DNA of 64,000 bases, from contig JAZBRS010000029.1 in the NCBI GenBank assembly GCA_037176725.1, forward strand, positions 121,181,001 to 121,245,000, written 5' to 3'. A model generated the notes under the pieces. That model was not told the origin of the DNA and did not search any database. It was given only the letters and a program-made list of their open reading frames with translations. The stretch is from Posidonia oceanica. Taxonomy: Eukaryota; Streptophyta; Magnoliopsida; Alismatales; Posidoniaceae. Positions 20,309 through 32,069 of the stretch are shown here, piece after piece (the stretch's first letter is position 1; each line of letters starts with the position of its first letter). The position numbers and the translations under genes are program-made.

Positions 20309-23300
20309 TGTTGACACCCCATCTTGGTAGGCTTGGACCATTTGGGACCCTCCTGGTGATTGCTGGACTCAAACCCAAACCAAACCAAACCCTAACCCTC
20401 TTCTTTACCCTTCAAAACCAGCCAAACTTGACCTAAGCCTTTACCCCTCTTCCCAAGCTCAAAACCTGACCAAAATCCATAGGAAAACCCACCAACACCC
20501 ACTTAACAAACCTACCAAAAATCCTAGAAATTTTCAAACCAAGACCATTCCCAAAAACCCTAGAAAACCTAGGTAAAACTCCCCTTTTTCTACACCTTAA
20601 AACCCCTCCAAAACCTCCTTGGAATCAAACCAAAACTTCAGACGCAGTTCTACAAACCCTAGACTACCCACTCTCCAACTTTCATCCCATTCCAAGACCT
20701 TTAAGACCCTCATTTGCTTGAATTATCCTTTTCTCTCTCTGGGATTATCGTTTTCTCTCTCCTCTCTCTCTCTCCTGATTATCATCTCTCTTTTCATCCC
20801 TTTCTTGCTCTTTTTCCTGCCTGGATGTGGGCCCCCTTTGTACTTCTATCCCTTCTCTGTCTTATTCCTATTTTTATTCTATTTTTAACATTTTCCCTGA
20901 ATTTTAAAAAAATCGTTTTCCTCCAACTCATCTCTTTCCCTTTTATTTCTCCCTTTTTCCATTTCCTTCCTCCTTCTCTTTTCCTTTTCTTTCTTTCGCT
21001 AAAATCAATAAAAAGCCCTAAAAATCTGTAAAACCCCAAAACATAAGAGAAACAAATCAGAACTCTAAGAAAAATAATTAAAAAACATTAAACAAACAAT
21101 TAAAAACTTAAACTTAACTAAATCAAGCTAAAAAAGAAATCAAGCATGTAAACTAAGAAATGCAAAACAAACTAAAAGAAAATACTGTAAAATCAAAGAA
21201 AAAGCTGAAATAAAATCAAAAGCAACCTAAAGTGAAAACTCTATCAAAAGAATTAAAAAAAAACAAACCCTAAAAAGAAGTAAAACAATTAAAAACACTA
21301 GGATAAATAGTTATTGAAAGAAAAAAGCTTAACTTAACAAACCCAAGAAAAACAATTTAAGAACTTAATTAAAAAGAAAATGAAGAACACATTAAAAAGA
21401 CATAAAAAACACTTAACCAGACAAGAGAAACCCAATTAAAAAACATCAAGAAAAATCAACAAATAAAAATAAAAAACCTAATTCAAAAGACTTAAGAAAG
21501 AAAAAACCTAAAAGACTAAAACTAAGAAACCCGAAACCCATCCTAATTAATATAAAAATAAATCCTAAAAATCCTAATTAACATCCTAAAATGCTTAACA
21601 AGAAAAACACAATTTAAAAAACAATTTAAAATATTTAACAAACATTTAATCAAGTGGAAAACAAATTAAGAACAAAACAAAACCCTAATCAAGCCCAAAA
21701 CACACTAATTAACCCAAAACAGTCATTAAAAAAAATATAATTAAAATCCTAACTCACAACACAACCTTTCTAGTTTTTTTACTTATTTTTAATTTATTTT
21801 TTCCTATTTTATTTCTCTTCTTTCCCCTCTCTTTCTTTCTTCCTTCTCATTTTTATTTCCTTTTCTCCTTGCTGGGCCCATCAGCCTGCTTCTCTCCTTC
21901 TTCTTTATTTTTTTCTTTTCTTTTTTCCAGCCCGTCAGGCCCCTCTCCCTCTTCCCTTCTTTCTTTTCTTCCTTTCTTTCATTTCTTTCTGCCAATAGCA
22001 GCACCTTGCTTCTTCCTCCTCCTCTCCTTCCCTCTCTGATTTTGAAATCTCAGCACGTTTCCTCTGCTCTCACACTCTCTCACAGCCGGCCGCCCGTTGC
22101 AGCACTCTTCCTCTGCCTTCGCTCCACCTTTCGGCGTTTGCAGCTCCCTAGCCCACGCCTCTCGCCAGCCTACTCCTCATTGCCACAGCTGCCAAATCCC
22201 TGCCGATTGCTGCCAATCTCCTGCAACCAGCCTTCCCAAGCCACCTCCTGCAATTGCATTCGAGTGCTCCCGCTCAAACAAAACCTCCCGCTCCTTCTTC
22301 CTCCTTCAGACAGAGCCTTGCGTCGTCCTGAGAGAGCGAACCAGAGACCCATTCCATTGCATTTTCTTCCGTCTGAGCGACCTCCATTCTCCTCCCCTTC
22401 ACCTTCCAATTCCAGAAAAGAGAGAGCAAGAAGAGAGTGTCTGAGAGCTTCTTTGGCTTCCCGGAGAGAGGCCACCAGTTCCAGAACCATTCCTCACCCG
22501 ATTCTTCACCTTTTCATTCTGAAATCCACAGCAAGCCTCCCTCTTCATCTTCCAGTAAAACAAACCCACTTCAAGCCCCCATCCTTCTCCCAGTTGTCCC
22601 CCCAATCTCACCCAACAACCAGCCATCTGCTTCCACCATCCCGCAGCCATTCCACCACCCAAACACCCTCAGATCACCCGCAGAAAGCCAACAGAACCCA
22701 ACCTAACTCCTTTCACAATTGCCTCCACTCCAGTCCACTACTTCCTTCCAAACTCCACCCAGAGATCCACCAGACCATTACCTTCTCAGAACACCTGACA
22801 TTAGACCCGGCCATCCACCACAGACTGCAAACAACACAACAAACACCTGTCCCAACTTCAGACCAGAAGCTGACCCAACCTTCAATCCCTCTCCACTGCC
22901 TCCAGAAAACCATTTCAGCCATCCAGATCCACTCCCTGAACCTCCAGCAACCTCCCGGAGGGCTTCACTCCACCAGACGAGCAGCAACAGCCTCCCCCGA
23001 CTCCAGCTCCGTTTCTAAACCCACAAAACTCCGGATCTCTCTCCGAGCTTCGAAGCTCGCGTCCGATCGCTCAAGAAGCACTGGAAGGAGGTTCTGAGGC
23101 AGCTCCAATCTTCGCGAGCGACCGACGATCACCACAGCGGCTGGACGAACATCGCCGACGACTGCTGAAGCTGCTGAGGTCGGGAGGACGTTTCAGACGC
23201 GGAGTCAGGTCAGTCCTTCTGCCCTTAGCTCTCTCTCCTTCCCCTGCTGCTTCCCTGCCCTTTAGGCTAGCTTTTCCGGCCCTCCTGCTCCGTTTCCACT

Positions 23301-25579
23301 CGCCGGTCCGGTCATCTTCTCCGGCAACGTCCTCCGGTCTTCACGGCGCTCCAGCCAGCGGAACGCCATCCCGGTGCCCCCCAGAGCTCCGCACGGATGT
23401 CAGGAGTCTCCTCCGGTCTTCAGAGCGCAGCTTCGCTGCGTCGAACGGCCGGACCGAGCTTCAGACCTTCTGCAGAGCTCCGGCGAGCGCTCCAGCGCGT
23501 TCCAGGCAGCGTCGTCCTCCGCCGATCGCCGCCCTGCCTCCGCCAGCTCTAGGAGCACCTCCTCTGCCCGACCGCGCGTCCTCAGCCCCCCTGTGCCGAC
23601 GGTCATGAGCTCCGGCAGCCAGCTGCTACAACGCTCGTCATCGTCGGCCGACACTGTGCCTTTATTTTTGCATTTATATGGTTTTTAAGTGAATATTGCA
23701 TGTTTGGTCTAAGTTTTCATTATTTTGCGTTTCAGTCCTTATTTCATTTAATCTGCTATGTTTTTTATTTAAAATCATGCTAAATTGCTCTAAATGTTTC
23801 TGTTTTTCTGTATTTGCATTCCAGTCCATTTACTGTGCTGTTTAGTTATAAATATTTGTGTTTTAGCCCTTCTATTTTCCATTATTGCATTCTAGTCCTG
23901 CAGTAGATTATTTAATTTAAATGCATCAAGTTTACCATATCATATTGCATTCTGTATCCCTGTGCTTTACTGTTTTTGCATTTACATCCCATGCACTGTA
24001 GTAACTTAGGTTCTGATTTTAATTTTTGGTTGATGCATTGCATATTTTACCTCCTGCCTTCTCATTATTGCATATAAGTCCTGCAGTAGATCATTTAATT
24101 TAAATGCATGAACTTTGCCATATCATATTGCATTCCAGATCCCTATTTTTTCTCATTTTTGCATTTTTATCCTTTGCACTGTAGAACTTAGGGTTTATTT
24201 TCGTATTTTGCATGCTGCATTGCATGTTTTACCTTCTATTTTCTCATTTTTGCATCTAGATCCATTTTAAATGCACAGTAATCATTTTGCATGCATTTTA
24301 GCTTATTAAATTGCATTTTTTCCCCCTGCATCTTTTAAAAATTGCACATCAGTCCACAGACCATGATTTCAGAGCATATTTTGCATATAAAATTGCATTT
24401 TTGACCTTGCATGATTTAAAAATGACACATAGGTCCTTTGCATCATTATAAAATCATGTAAAATGCCTGTTTTGCCCCTAAGATTGGATTTTAGCTCCCA
24501 TGTTTGCGAAATTGCATGTAGGCCCTCCACTTGCATTCCCAGACTCCCCAGAACCCTGTTTTCTGGAAAAATTACATTTTAGACCCCAGAGTTTTTCAAA
24601 ATTGCTTTTCGCTTGCCTTTTGCTTTCAAAACTTCTTCTAATGCATATCCCCTTTTCAAAATTGCATTCTAAGCCCAGTCCTTTGCAAAACCGCATGCAA
24701 CTCCCCCTGTTTTCAAAACCCCTGTCTGTGGGCCCCAATCCTTTCCAAAACTTTGCATTTAAACCCCTTTTCTTTTTTAAATAGCATTTGAACTCCTGTT
24801 TTTTTTCTAAAACTCCCCTTCTTGTCTTTTCTGCTTCTTGCATGCATTTGCATTCATTTAGTCTTGCACTTAGCATCCCTTTGCACACACCAAAGTTCCC
24901 TTAGCTCCCATTCACCTGGGAGGACCCATTTGCACACCCCTAGGACCTCCTGAACACTTAGATCTGCTTTTCTCCCCTGTTCTGGCCCCCCTGCTTTGAA
25001 GCTGCGATATCTTTCAATCCGACCGTTGGATCTTCTCAAATAAGCTGCCCAGACGACCGCGGCGAAGCACTCTTCAGCATGGACCAAGCAGATTTCAGAT
25101 CAGGCCCCAGGATTTCCAGGTATGTCCTCCTGAACCCCTACATTGCATTCATTTGCACGCCATTTGCATTGTTTGCCTTGTTTTCGCTTTCTATCTCTTT
25201 GAGCATGTAGAATAGGGCCTCCTCTTCTTGTCTATCAACTCCGATCCCCGTTTCGCGTACTTTCGGGTGTTTTGTATTGTGTTTCCCCTGGATTCACCAT
25301 TTAATGCGACTTTCTTCCTCCTTTTCCACGATTCGATCGCGCCGCGAGCTTTGGTCAACGTGCGAGACACATCGTGGAGCGGTTTAGTGGGAAACGGTCA
25401 CCAAAAAGTGGTAATCCCTCCATTTGCTCACTTCTCCCCTTTGTAGGTCTTCACACCTACTCTGTGTGGCCCTAAACAGCGTCTGTTCTCACACACGCGC
25501 TGTTTTACCCCTCCTTTTGCTCCTGTTAATCTTTTCCTTGCATTTGCATTCGCACGGCTTTTCCGAGGTTTTATCTCGC

Positions 25580-25975
25580 TGCTTTTGGCACCGTTTTGCG
25601 TGCCCGCTCCGTCTTTTGGCACCGTTTTGCGTGCCCGCTTCGTCTTTTGGCACCGTTTTGCGTGCCCGCTCCGTTTTTGGCACCGTTTTGCGTGCCCGCT
25701 CTGTTTTTGGCACCGTTTTGCGTGCCCGCTTCATTTTTGGCACCGTTTTGCTTGCCCGCTCTGTTTTTGGCACCGTTTTACATGTCCGCTCCACTTTTGG
25801 CACCGTTTTGCGTGCCCGCTCCGTCTTTTGGCACCGTTTTGCATGCCCGCTTTGTTTTTGGCACCGTTTCGCGTGCCCGCCTCGTCTTTTGCACCATTTT
25901 GCGTGCCGATCTTGTCTTTTTGCTCCGTTTTGCATGCTGTTCTTGTTTCTTGCCTCGTTTTGCGTGTTTTACGCC
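25580..25975 (+). repeat. LTR minisatellite (E1 5' LTR)
   Basis: About 13 units of 29-31 bp on the pattern TTTTGGCACCGTTTTGCGTG plus CCCGCTC. The copy in the 3' LTR (39345-39785) is about 35 bp longer, though the two were identical at insertion. Confidence 0.9.
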
Positions 25976-26487
25976 GTTTTCTCTTACGTGTCGATCGCAT
26001 TGCATGGTTTTACCGTTGTTTTGCTTTTTCGCTTGCATTTGCATATAGGGCAGTGATGCTTACTGCCTGGAGTTCTCACGAGCCCGGTTTCGCCCGGTTC
26101 GGAACACAGACAGCGTTGCTGAGCGTTTAGATTGCACGTTTACTTCCTTGCTCTGCATCTCACCACTTAGAGCACACCTTGAGCATCCATTCAGGCATTC
26201 ATAGGCACATAGGCATTCAAATCTGCATTTCCCTGCGTATGCGAGCGTAAGCCTAGAAAGACCGATTCTCGGGCGTGTCGGGGGTGCCTAACACCTTCCC
26301 CGCACGTAACAGGAGTCCTTACCCTCTTTTGGCCCGCAATGACCATATCGCCCTTATCCTAGGCATGAGTCATCTCATTTGCATTCATTTGCATTTGTTT
26401 TCCCTTGCATTGCTTTGCTTTGCATTTCTTGCTTGGTTAATTCACGCATTACCCCCGGTTTTCCTTGTCTCCCGTTAATAGACATGG

Positions 26488-26498
26488 TGGCGACTCTG
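26488..26498 (+). other. PBS-like copy inside the LTR (TGGCGACTCTG)
   Basis: Eleven bases identical to the first eleven of the true E1 primer site, about 120 bp before it and inside the LTR. The 3' LTR has the same at about 40309-40319. E2 has TGGCGACTCCG at 54353-54363, matching its own primer site. Confidence 0.7.
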
Positions 26499-26610
26499 AT
26501 TTGTCTTATGTTTCTCTTTTCTCCTCGATTTTAAGTGTTTTCAAGTTGAGCCTCTTCCTCGGATCAATCGCCGCTAATAGTAAGCCTGATTCCGATTGGG
26601 ATTACTACAG

Positions 26611-26628
26611 TGGCGACTCTGCTGGGGA
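26611..26628 (+). other. Primer-binding site of E1 (tRNA-Arg type)
   Basis: TGGCGACTCTGCTGGGGA, one base after the LTR. It is complementary to the 3' end (with CCA) that I recall for plant tRNA-Arg(ACG), with one mismatch. tRNA-Arg priming is typical of Ogre elements. Confidence 0.75.
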
Positions 26629-27902
26629 CGCTAGACTCCGGCTTTCGCCTTCGCTTTCGCTCGCTTGGGATTTGCTTTCTTTGTTTGCCTTTTGTGCCTT
26701 CTTTGCCTGTTTTGCTCGCTTTTCTGTGCAAACTCCTAGCAAGTCACCTCGTGGCTACTCCGCATAGGTTTTTTGCACCTCTTTTGCCTCGGTTCGCGCT
26801 CTGTTTTGCTTTGCTTTGCCTTGGCTGCTTGTTTACTTACTTGTTTCCTTGCTTCTGCTCTTACTTGCTTTACAGCTTACCTGCCTTTACTTTCCTTGTC
26901 ATATTTACTTATTATTGCTTTATTTCCCGCATAATGCATGACTACATACTTGTTTGGCAATAATACATGCTTTTTGAATGATGAATGTTTTCTTTTGCAC
27001 GTTTGCTATGTCACTACACACGCACATGCTCTGTATATATGCCTTTTGTCCTGATGAATGCTTTCCCTTCACCATCATGCTCACAAACACTCGCACATGC
27101 CATGCACTTGCCTTTTGCTCTGTTGTATGCTGTTTGCCTGCCATATTTGACTGATTTTTCTTCCTTTTCGCATATGCCATGCCTAGGACAGTAGAAACAT
27201 GTTTGCTCTCCCTTTTGCTTAACCTAAAAGCTACAATAAAGCTAAACAATAACTTCTAAGCACAACTAGAGCCAATAACTTGCAATTTTCCCTCTTTCTG
27301 GTTAATAAAACGTAAGTAAAAGACTCTAAAGCATTTTGCATGATTGATTCATCTTAGAAAGCATGCATTCTCTCTTCTGAGTCCACCCACAGTTTGCGAA
27401 GGATGGCTCCGGCCTCTCACCCCGATGCTTTGGCATGGTGTGAGTCGGTCGGTCTGTCCCCCCTTGTCCAGGGTTGTGTCGGTGTTAGTGGAGGGTACTT
27501 CCTACGCTTAGGCGAGGTTGAGGCCACCAACGCACCACCCTGTTATTACCTGAGCTTTGGGCCAGGAGTTAGACAGGGGACCTGCTTTTTTCTGACCTGG
27601 AGTCTGTCTAAACCCACTACCCTTGAGTGCGTCCTAGTAGGTCATCTACTCAGGACTTGCATGGTGAGAGAGCGCATCTTAGGACATTCATTTGCATGCA
27701 TGCCATTCATGCCACCCCTAATAACTCTTTATTGCATACAACCTCTAACATCTTTACTCTTTTGCAGGTACGTGCGAGATCCGCTGCCCGGACTCTGAGC
27801 GTCCTTCCTCTGAGCTACTTGTCGCTTCCGGCAGTAGTTTTCCTTAGAACTTTACTTCTTTCTCTCTCGTCGCAGTTTCCGCTCACTTAGACTCAGTCAG
27901 CA
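26629..27902 (+). other. Leader of E1
   Basis: Non-coding leader between PBS and gag. The part at 27400-27600 is strongly conserved in E2 (55305-55505), including an open frame with SHPDALAWCESVG and ATNAPPCYYLSFGPGVRQG in both. It could be a leader ORF or an RNA packaging structure. Otherwise T-rich with GCTTTGCTTTGC phrases. Confidence 0.6.
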
Positions 27903-30047
27903 ATGGCCCAGTCTGTCGGTGAGCTCCACTTTACCGCTGATTCGGAGGGGTTTACCACTTGGGCCTCTCCGGATTTCACTTTTGTTCGCTCTGTGCCCTC
28001 TATGACACCAGGATTCCATCCTCAGGCGTCTAGGGCACTCCCTTCTGCTGCGGGTCTCTGGCAAACTTGCGCCACTCCGGATCCGATCGTCGAATGTGTC
28101 TCGATGACCGCCCCTTGCGTTCCGGAGGCGCCTCTGACCCCTTCGTCCTGGGGATATGTCGTTCCCGACATCCCTTCTACTGCGACGACCTTTGCTTTAG
28201 GTTCTCAATCTCTTGAGTCTGCCTCCCGGCCGGTCCTGCAATTCAGTGTTCCTACTCACGGGTCCCCTGAAGTGCGGTACCAGCACTTGATGGACACTAT
28301 CCAGCGGCTGCAGGGTATGGCTCTATCAGTTCGACCCTCTTGTATTCCTGTTGCCCCTGAGGTTCCTCTGCGGCCTGCTGTTGCACACACTGCACCCCCG
28401 CCCAGACCATCGCCCCAGCTACACACTGCTCCAGTGATGGGGGCGCGGTATTTGTCTCCTGCTTCTGCACAACACTATGCACCGCATACAACTCCCTTTC
28501 CTGGTGATCAGTCTTTTGGACTGGTTGGAGCATAGTATCCCACTGGTTCACTGCCCGGCATCGCGCCTGTGCAGCAACTGTTGCTCCAACAATCTGCACC
28601 TCGCACCACACAGCATGTTACCTACCCATCCCCCTTGCATCAGGTTCAGAACCCAGCATACTTTCCTGCCTACACTGCACGCACGCACGGATACGCTGGC
28701 CATCCCGTTGCTCCACCAGGCGACGTGATGGTGGATCCGGAGGAGCACTTAGGTGCGACCCACTCGGCGTATGTGGTCCCTGCTCCTGTTGCCTCATCTC
28801 CTATGGCAGCTAATCCAGACCCCATCAATGATAGGATGGACGTTCTGGAGAAAGCACTTCGTCTAGTGCAGGGCAAGGACCACCAGTCTTACCAGTTTCG
28901 CAACCTTTGTCTCTTTCCCGAGGCTGCACTCCCTTCGAAGTTCCGCATCCCAGTCTTCGATAAATACAATGGTAAAGGCTGTCCTATTTCACATCTGAAG
29001 GCATACTGCGAGGACCTTGCTCAGCTTCAGGTTGATGAAAGGCTCCTTATTCGCCTGTTTCAGAAGAGTTTGACCGGCCCCGCGCTCAAGTGGTTCACTT
29101 CCCTTGACATGGCAGCGGTTCGAACTTGGACCGATCTTTCTCAGGCCTTCCTTGAGCAGTATGCTTTCAACCTCGACCTGATCCCCAAGAGGGAGGATCT
29201 TGTCGCCATCCAGCAGAGACCCCAAGAGCCATTCGGGGAGTATGTCGGTCGCTGGCGCTCCTTAGCCGCCCAAGTCAAAGATAAACCCTCCGAGGAGGAT
29301 TCTATCGAGATGATCGTTAAAGGGGCGCTGCCAGCGATTGGGACTCTGCTTTGCATTCAGCACATCACTAGTCATGCATCGCTGATTAGGGCTGGTGTCC
29401 GCGTGGAAAGCTAGCTGCGAAGTGGGCATTTCCCTGCACTTTCTGCATTGGCTAGGCAGGCCAACACCTCCGGCAATCGCCGCAGCAACAGCAACAACAG
29501 CTCCACTCCGGACCGCTCCGAACAGCTCTCCGAGTTATGCGTCGATCTTCCCGAAGAGCCTGCCTATGCAGAGAGTCAGCTAGACCCTTTTCCGCTAGAG
29601 CATGCACCTAATTTTGCACCCACTGAGCGCACTGCCACCGTCGAGCCCGTGCATCACGTCGCACCCGCTCGGCAAGGACTCCATCTAGGGCAAAGACGAC
29701 CTCGTCGGGCTGAGTGTGATTACACGCCTCTCCCCGAACCACTGAGCGTCATCTTCCCTCAAGTTGAGTCGCTCCTGAGGCTCCCGGCAGTCCGTCCGTC
29801 ACCAAATCCCCCTCCATGGTGGCATGATACGGATCAGTTTTGCAGTTTCCATCGGGCCACCGGGCACTCGACGGACAACTGCCTCGCTCTCCGGGATGCC
29901 GTTCAACGCCTGATCGACCGCAAGATCATCAACGTTGGCGAGCAGGAGCCTGCACATACACATGCACCTGCACTTGCACTTGCACGCCTTAGTGTAGCCA
30001 ATCCTTCCTCCGCCAGAACCTCGGGGGGTTACCCCAATTTTTTCTGA
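27903..30047 (+). pseudogene. gag: gag of E1, two premature stops
   Basis: A single frame of 715 codons starting at the ATG of CAATGGCC (MAQSVGEL). It has a Pro/Ser-rich N-terminal region, the Retrotrans_gag core (FDKYNGKGCPISHLKAYCED, LIRLFQKSL-GPALKWF, FLEQYAFNLDL), then a basic Asn/Ser-rich part. It ends in a Cys-His knuckle of the form C-x2-H-x3-GH-x4-C (FCSFHRATGHSTDNC) near 29840-29882. TAG at 28533 replaces a residue that is Gln (CAG) in E2. TAG at 29412 replaces a Ser (TCG in E2). There is no frameshift before the stop at 30045-30047. E2 has the same protein without these two stops. The product would form the capsid-like particle of a retrotransposon, but as it stands only a fragment would be made. 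Confidence 0.85.
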
Positions 30048-30180
30048 ATCCTGCTCTGCTCCGATGGATCCTTCTGATCCCATCGGCGCGATCCTCTTCT
30101 CCCGTCCTCCCTATCTCGTCCGAGGGACGCTCGGAGATGCAACGGCAGCGTCGACAGCAAGACCAGGTGCGGCGTCATCC
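30048..30180 (+). pseudogene. Remnant of the Gag-to-protease connector
   Basis: After a shift of frame near 30047 the reading DPSDPIGAILFSRPP... resembles the E2 segment that follows the Gag knuckle (DPSELIHDVSTPFP..., about 58107). The similarity ends at about 30180, at a CAG-GTAAGT that looks like a splice donor. Beyond it nothing of pro-pol is left. Confidence 0.45.
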
Positions 30181-30443
30181 AGGTAAGTTCTTCTCCAACT
30201 TTTGCAGCCAATAGTGGACCCCGCCGACAACATCAGCAGCGTAGGAGCGAACCCAGCACCTCCCTCCCGAGGTTGCTGACAGGTAAGCCCTTCTAACCTC
30301 TCTTTTGTTTTCTGCATTGTCTTTTCTTTTCGTTTTGTTTTGTTTTTGCGGTTTTTTGCCTTGCCTGAAAATCATAAAAAGTATAAAATCAACAAAACTC
30401 ATTAAAAAGCATGCATCCCTTCTACTTCTTGCATTCATCTCAT

Positions 30444-30595
30444 CATTCGGGCTGATATCCCTAACTATTCGGCGATAGGTCCGTTAACCTGTCATCCTTG
30501 GGTTGGCACCCCTAACTGCTCGGCGATAGGTCCGTTGACCTATCATTCGGGCTGATATCCCTAACTATTCGGCGATAGGTCCGTCAACCTATCAC
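30444..30595 (+). repeat. Hairpin repeat cluster 1 of E1 (three units of about 50 bp)
   Basis: Three units each have GGGCTGATATCCC or GGTTGGCACCCC, CTAACT, CGGCGATAGGT, CCGT, and ACCTATC. The stem GATAGGT/ACCTATC is perfect in units 2 and 3 (30525-30544, 30574-30593). It has one G-T wobble in unit 1 (30474-30493). Confidence 0.85.
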
Positions 30596-32069
30596 CTTGC
30601 ACGTCCCTCTGCACATAGCTATCATCTCATGCATTCATGCCATCCTGTACATATCTGTCATCATCCGCATGTCACCTTCTGCACATACATGTCATTTCAT
30701 GCATCCTGTAAAGCAAAAGCACCAAAAAAAATCAAGAAAATCAAAAAACGTAAAAATATTTTCTCGCATTGCTGTTGGTTTTCTCTTTTATGTTTTCTTA
30801 AACCTGAAAAACCATAAAAAATACAAAACCAATGCAAAAGCCTAAAAACATGCTTGTCCCTTCCCTTCTAAAAAATACAAAACCCATAAACATTTGCATA
30901 ATCAGAAATCTGGCTATGGACAAGCAAGCAGCGCCTGGAGGATGTCAAGCAGTGACAATCTCAGGCAGAACTCACCCGAGCAGCGCCATCTCTTGCATGT
31001 GGCCACAAAGTGAGATTGAGAGCAGAATAGAGCATCCCGCTGAGTCTCAGAATAGTATAAGCGGGATCCACCATATCAAGAGAGTCCACCGAACATGGAG
31101 AGGACCGAAGCAAAGCGGAGCATAGCCAGAGACTGCAAGCACACATTGCAGAGGCTGAGGGTGTACGCAGATCAGCCGAACTCTTAATGCCTCATCAGGG
31201 ACCGCTACCCCAAGAGGGCGAAGACATGCATATCCCAAAAGAATAGAGATCATGTGAGCAAAAGAATATGATAACTTGATATGCATGCTGAGCACAAAAG
31301 AAAAATGAAGAAAGAAGTCGAAGAAAGAAGGCGCTCATGAGAGGAGTGATTCGGACAAGCGTCTAAGCCACCTCAGCTATCAGCATCAAGCGCCACACTG
31401 GCAACTGCACAAGACATCATATCTGGAGGACCTGGCCCCACCCTCCGAGCGCAGCAACATGCTCCAACCCCTGTGCAGACAACACTTACTTCCAAGAAGG
31501 CTAGATGCAGATCCAATCACTCATGAGGGGAAAAGAAACATCATCCTGTGAGCGTCAATAGCGGTAGTCGGTCCCCGAGGAATTAAGACGGAGGCTGTGA
31601 AGCTGCATCCAACGCTTCTGCTACCTACCTGCAGCCAAAGGCTATTCTCTGCGAAGCCAAAGCCTCATCCTGAGCCAAGAGTGAGAAAGAGAGCCACCGA
31701 CCACAACTCGGTATGGCGCTGCTCAAGGATCGAGTCTCCTGAGTCAGGAAGTGCAGAAGCACCCTCTTGGCAGTTGCTTTGAGTCCAAAGCCACCCAAAA
31801 AATGCATGTTGTAATAACTTACCTTCTCTTCACCCTGTTTTCGAAAATCGGAGCCAAGGATGAGCACTCTTCGCCTGACCTCGCTCAGAGGCTCTGCGTT
31901 TTTCAAAGTTTTGCCGCCCACCGCGTTGGGTAGGTCCTGGATGAACGGCGTGTCCCTCGTTTGTCACCTCGTGACGCTACGAAGCATGCCCGCGCTGAGA
32001 CCATTGCACACCCACCACGGGGGGTTTCCTGTTTTCTATGTATCTGTCCGCATCCCTCATTCTTTGCAC

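Larger units (their letters stand above)
20309..26609 (+). repeat. 5' LTR of E1
   Basis: TG...CA ends (TGTTGACACC ... GGATTACTACA), 6,301 bp. It aligns with 34071-40421 almost base for base. The length difference of 50 bp comes mainly from the minisatellite (about 35 bp), a 9-bp indel near 26440, and a CCCTAAAA copy-number change near 21680. The order is: CT-rich start, an A/C-rich and nearly G-free stretch (21060-21770), a CT-rich block, a GC-rich block (22080-23640), a T-rich block with ATTGCATTT phrases, a conserved block with GACCGTTGGATC (about 25020), minisatellite, the GGTGCCTAACACC hairpin, and an internal PBS-like copy (26488-26498). The 363-codon open frame at 22006-23097 is not kept in the 3' LTR. 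Confidence 0.95.

Noticed and set aside
22006..23097. A 363-codon open frame in the E1 5' LTR (and similar frames at 11197-11928 and 36086-36787)
   Set aside because: Pro/Ser-rich from a CT-rich block; broken differently in the two LTRs of the same element, and no domain.
25580..25975. Conserved GGCAC/GTGCC hairpin in the LTR minisatellite
   Set aside because: E2 units (CTCGTTTTGCGTG) do not keep the left arm, so no structural conservation.
25489..26056. Repeat proteins (RARKTVPKTE or FGTVLRARS type) in the LTR minisatellites
   Set aside because: Open in several frames on both strands because unit length is near 30; array size varies freely.
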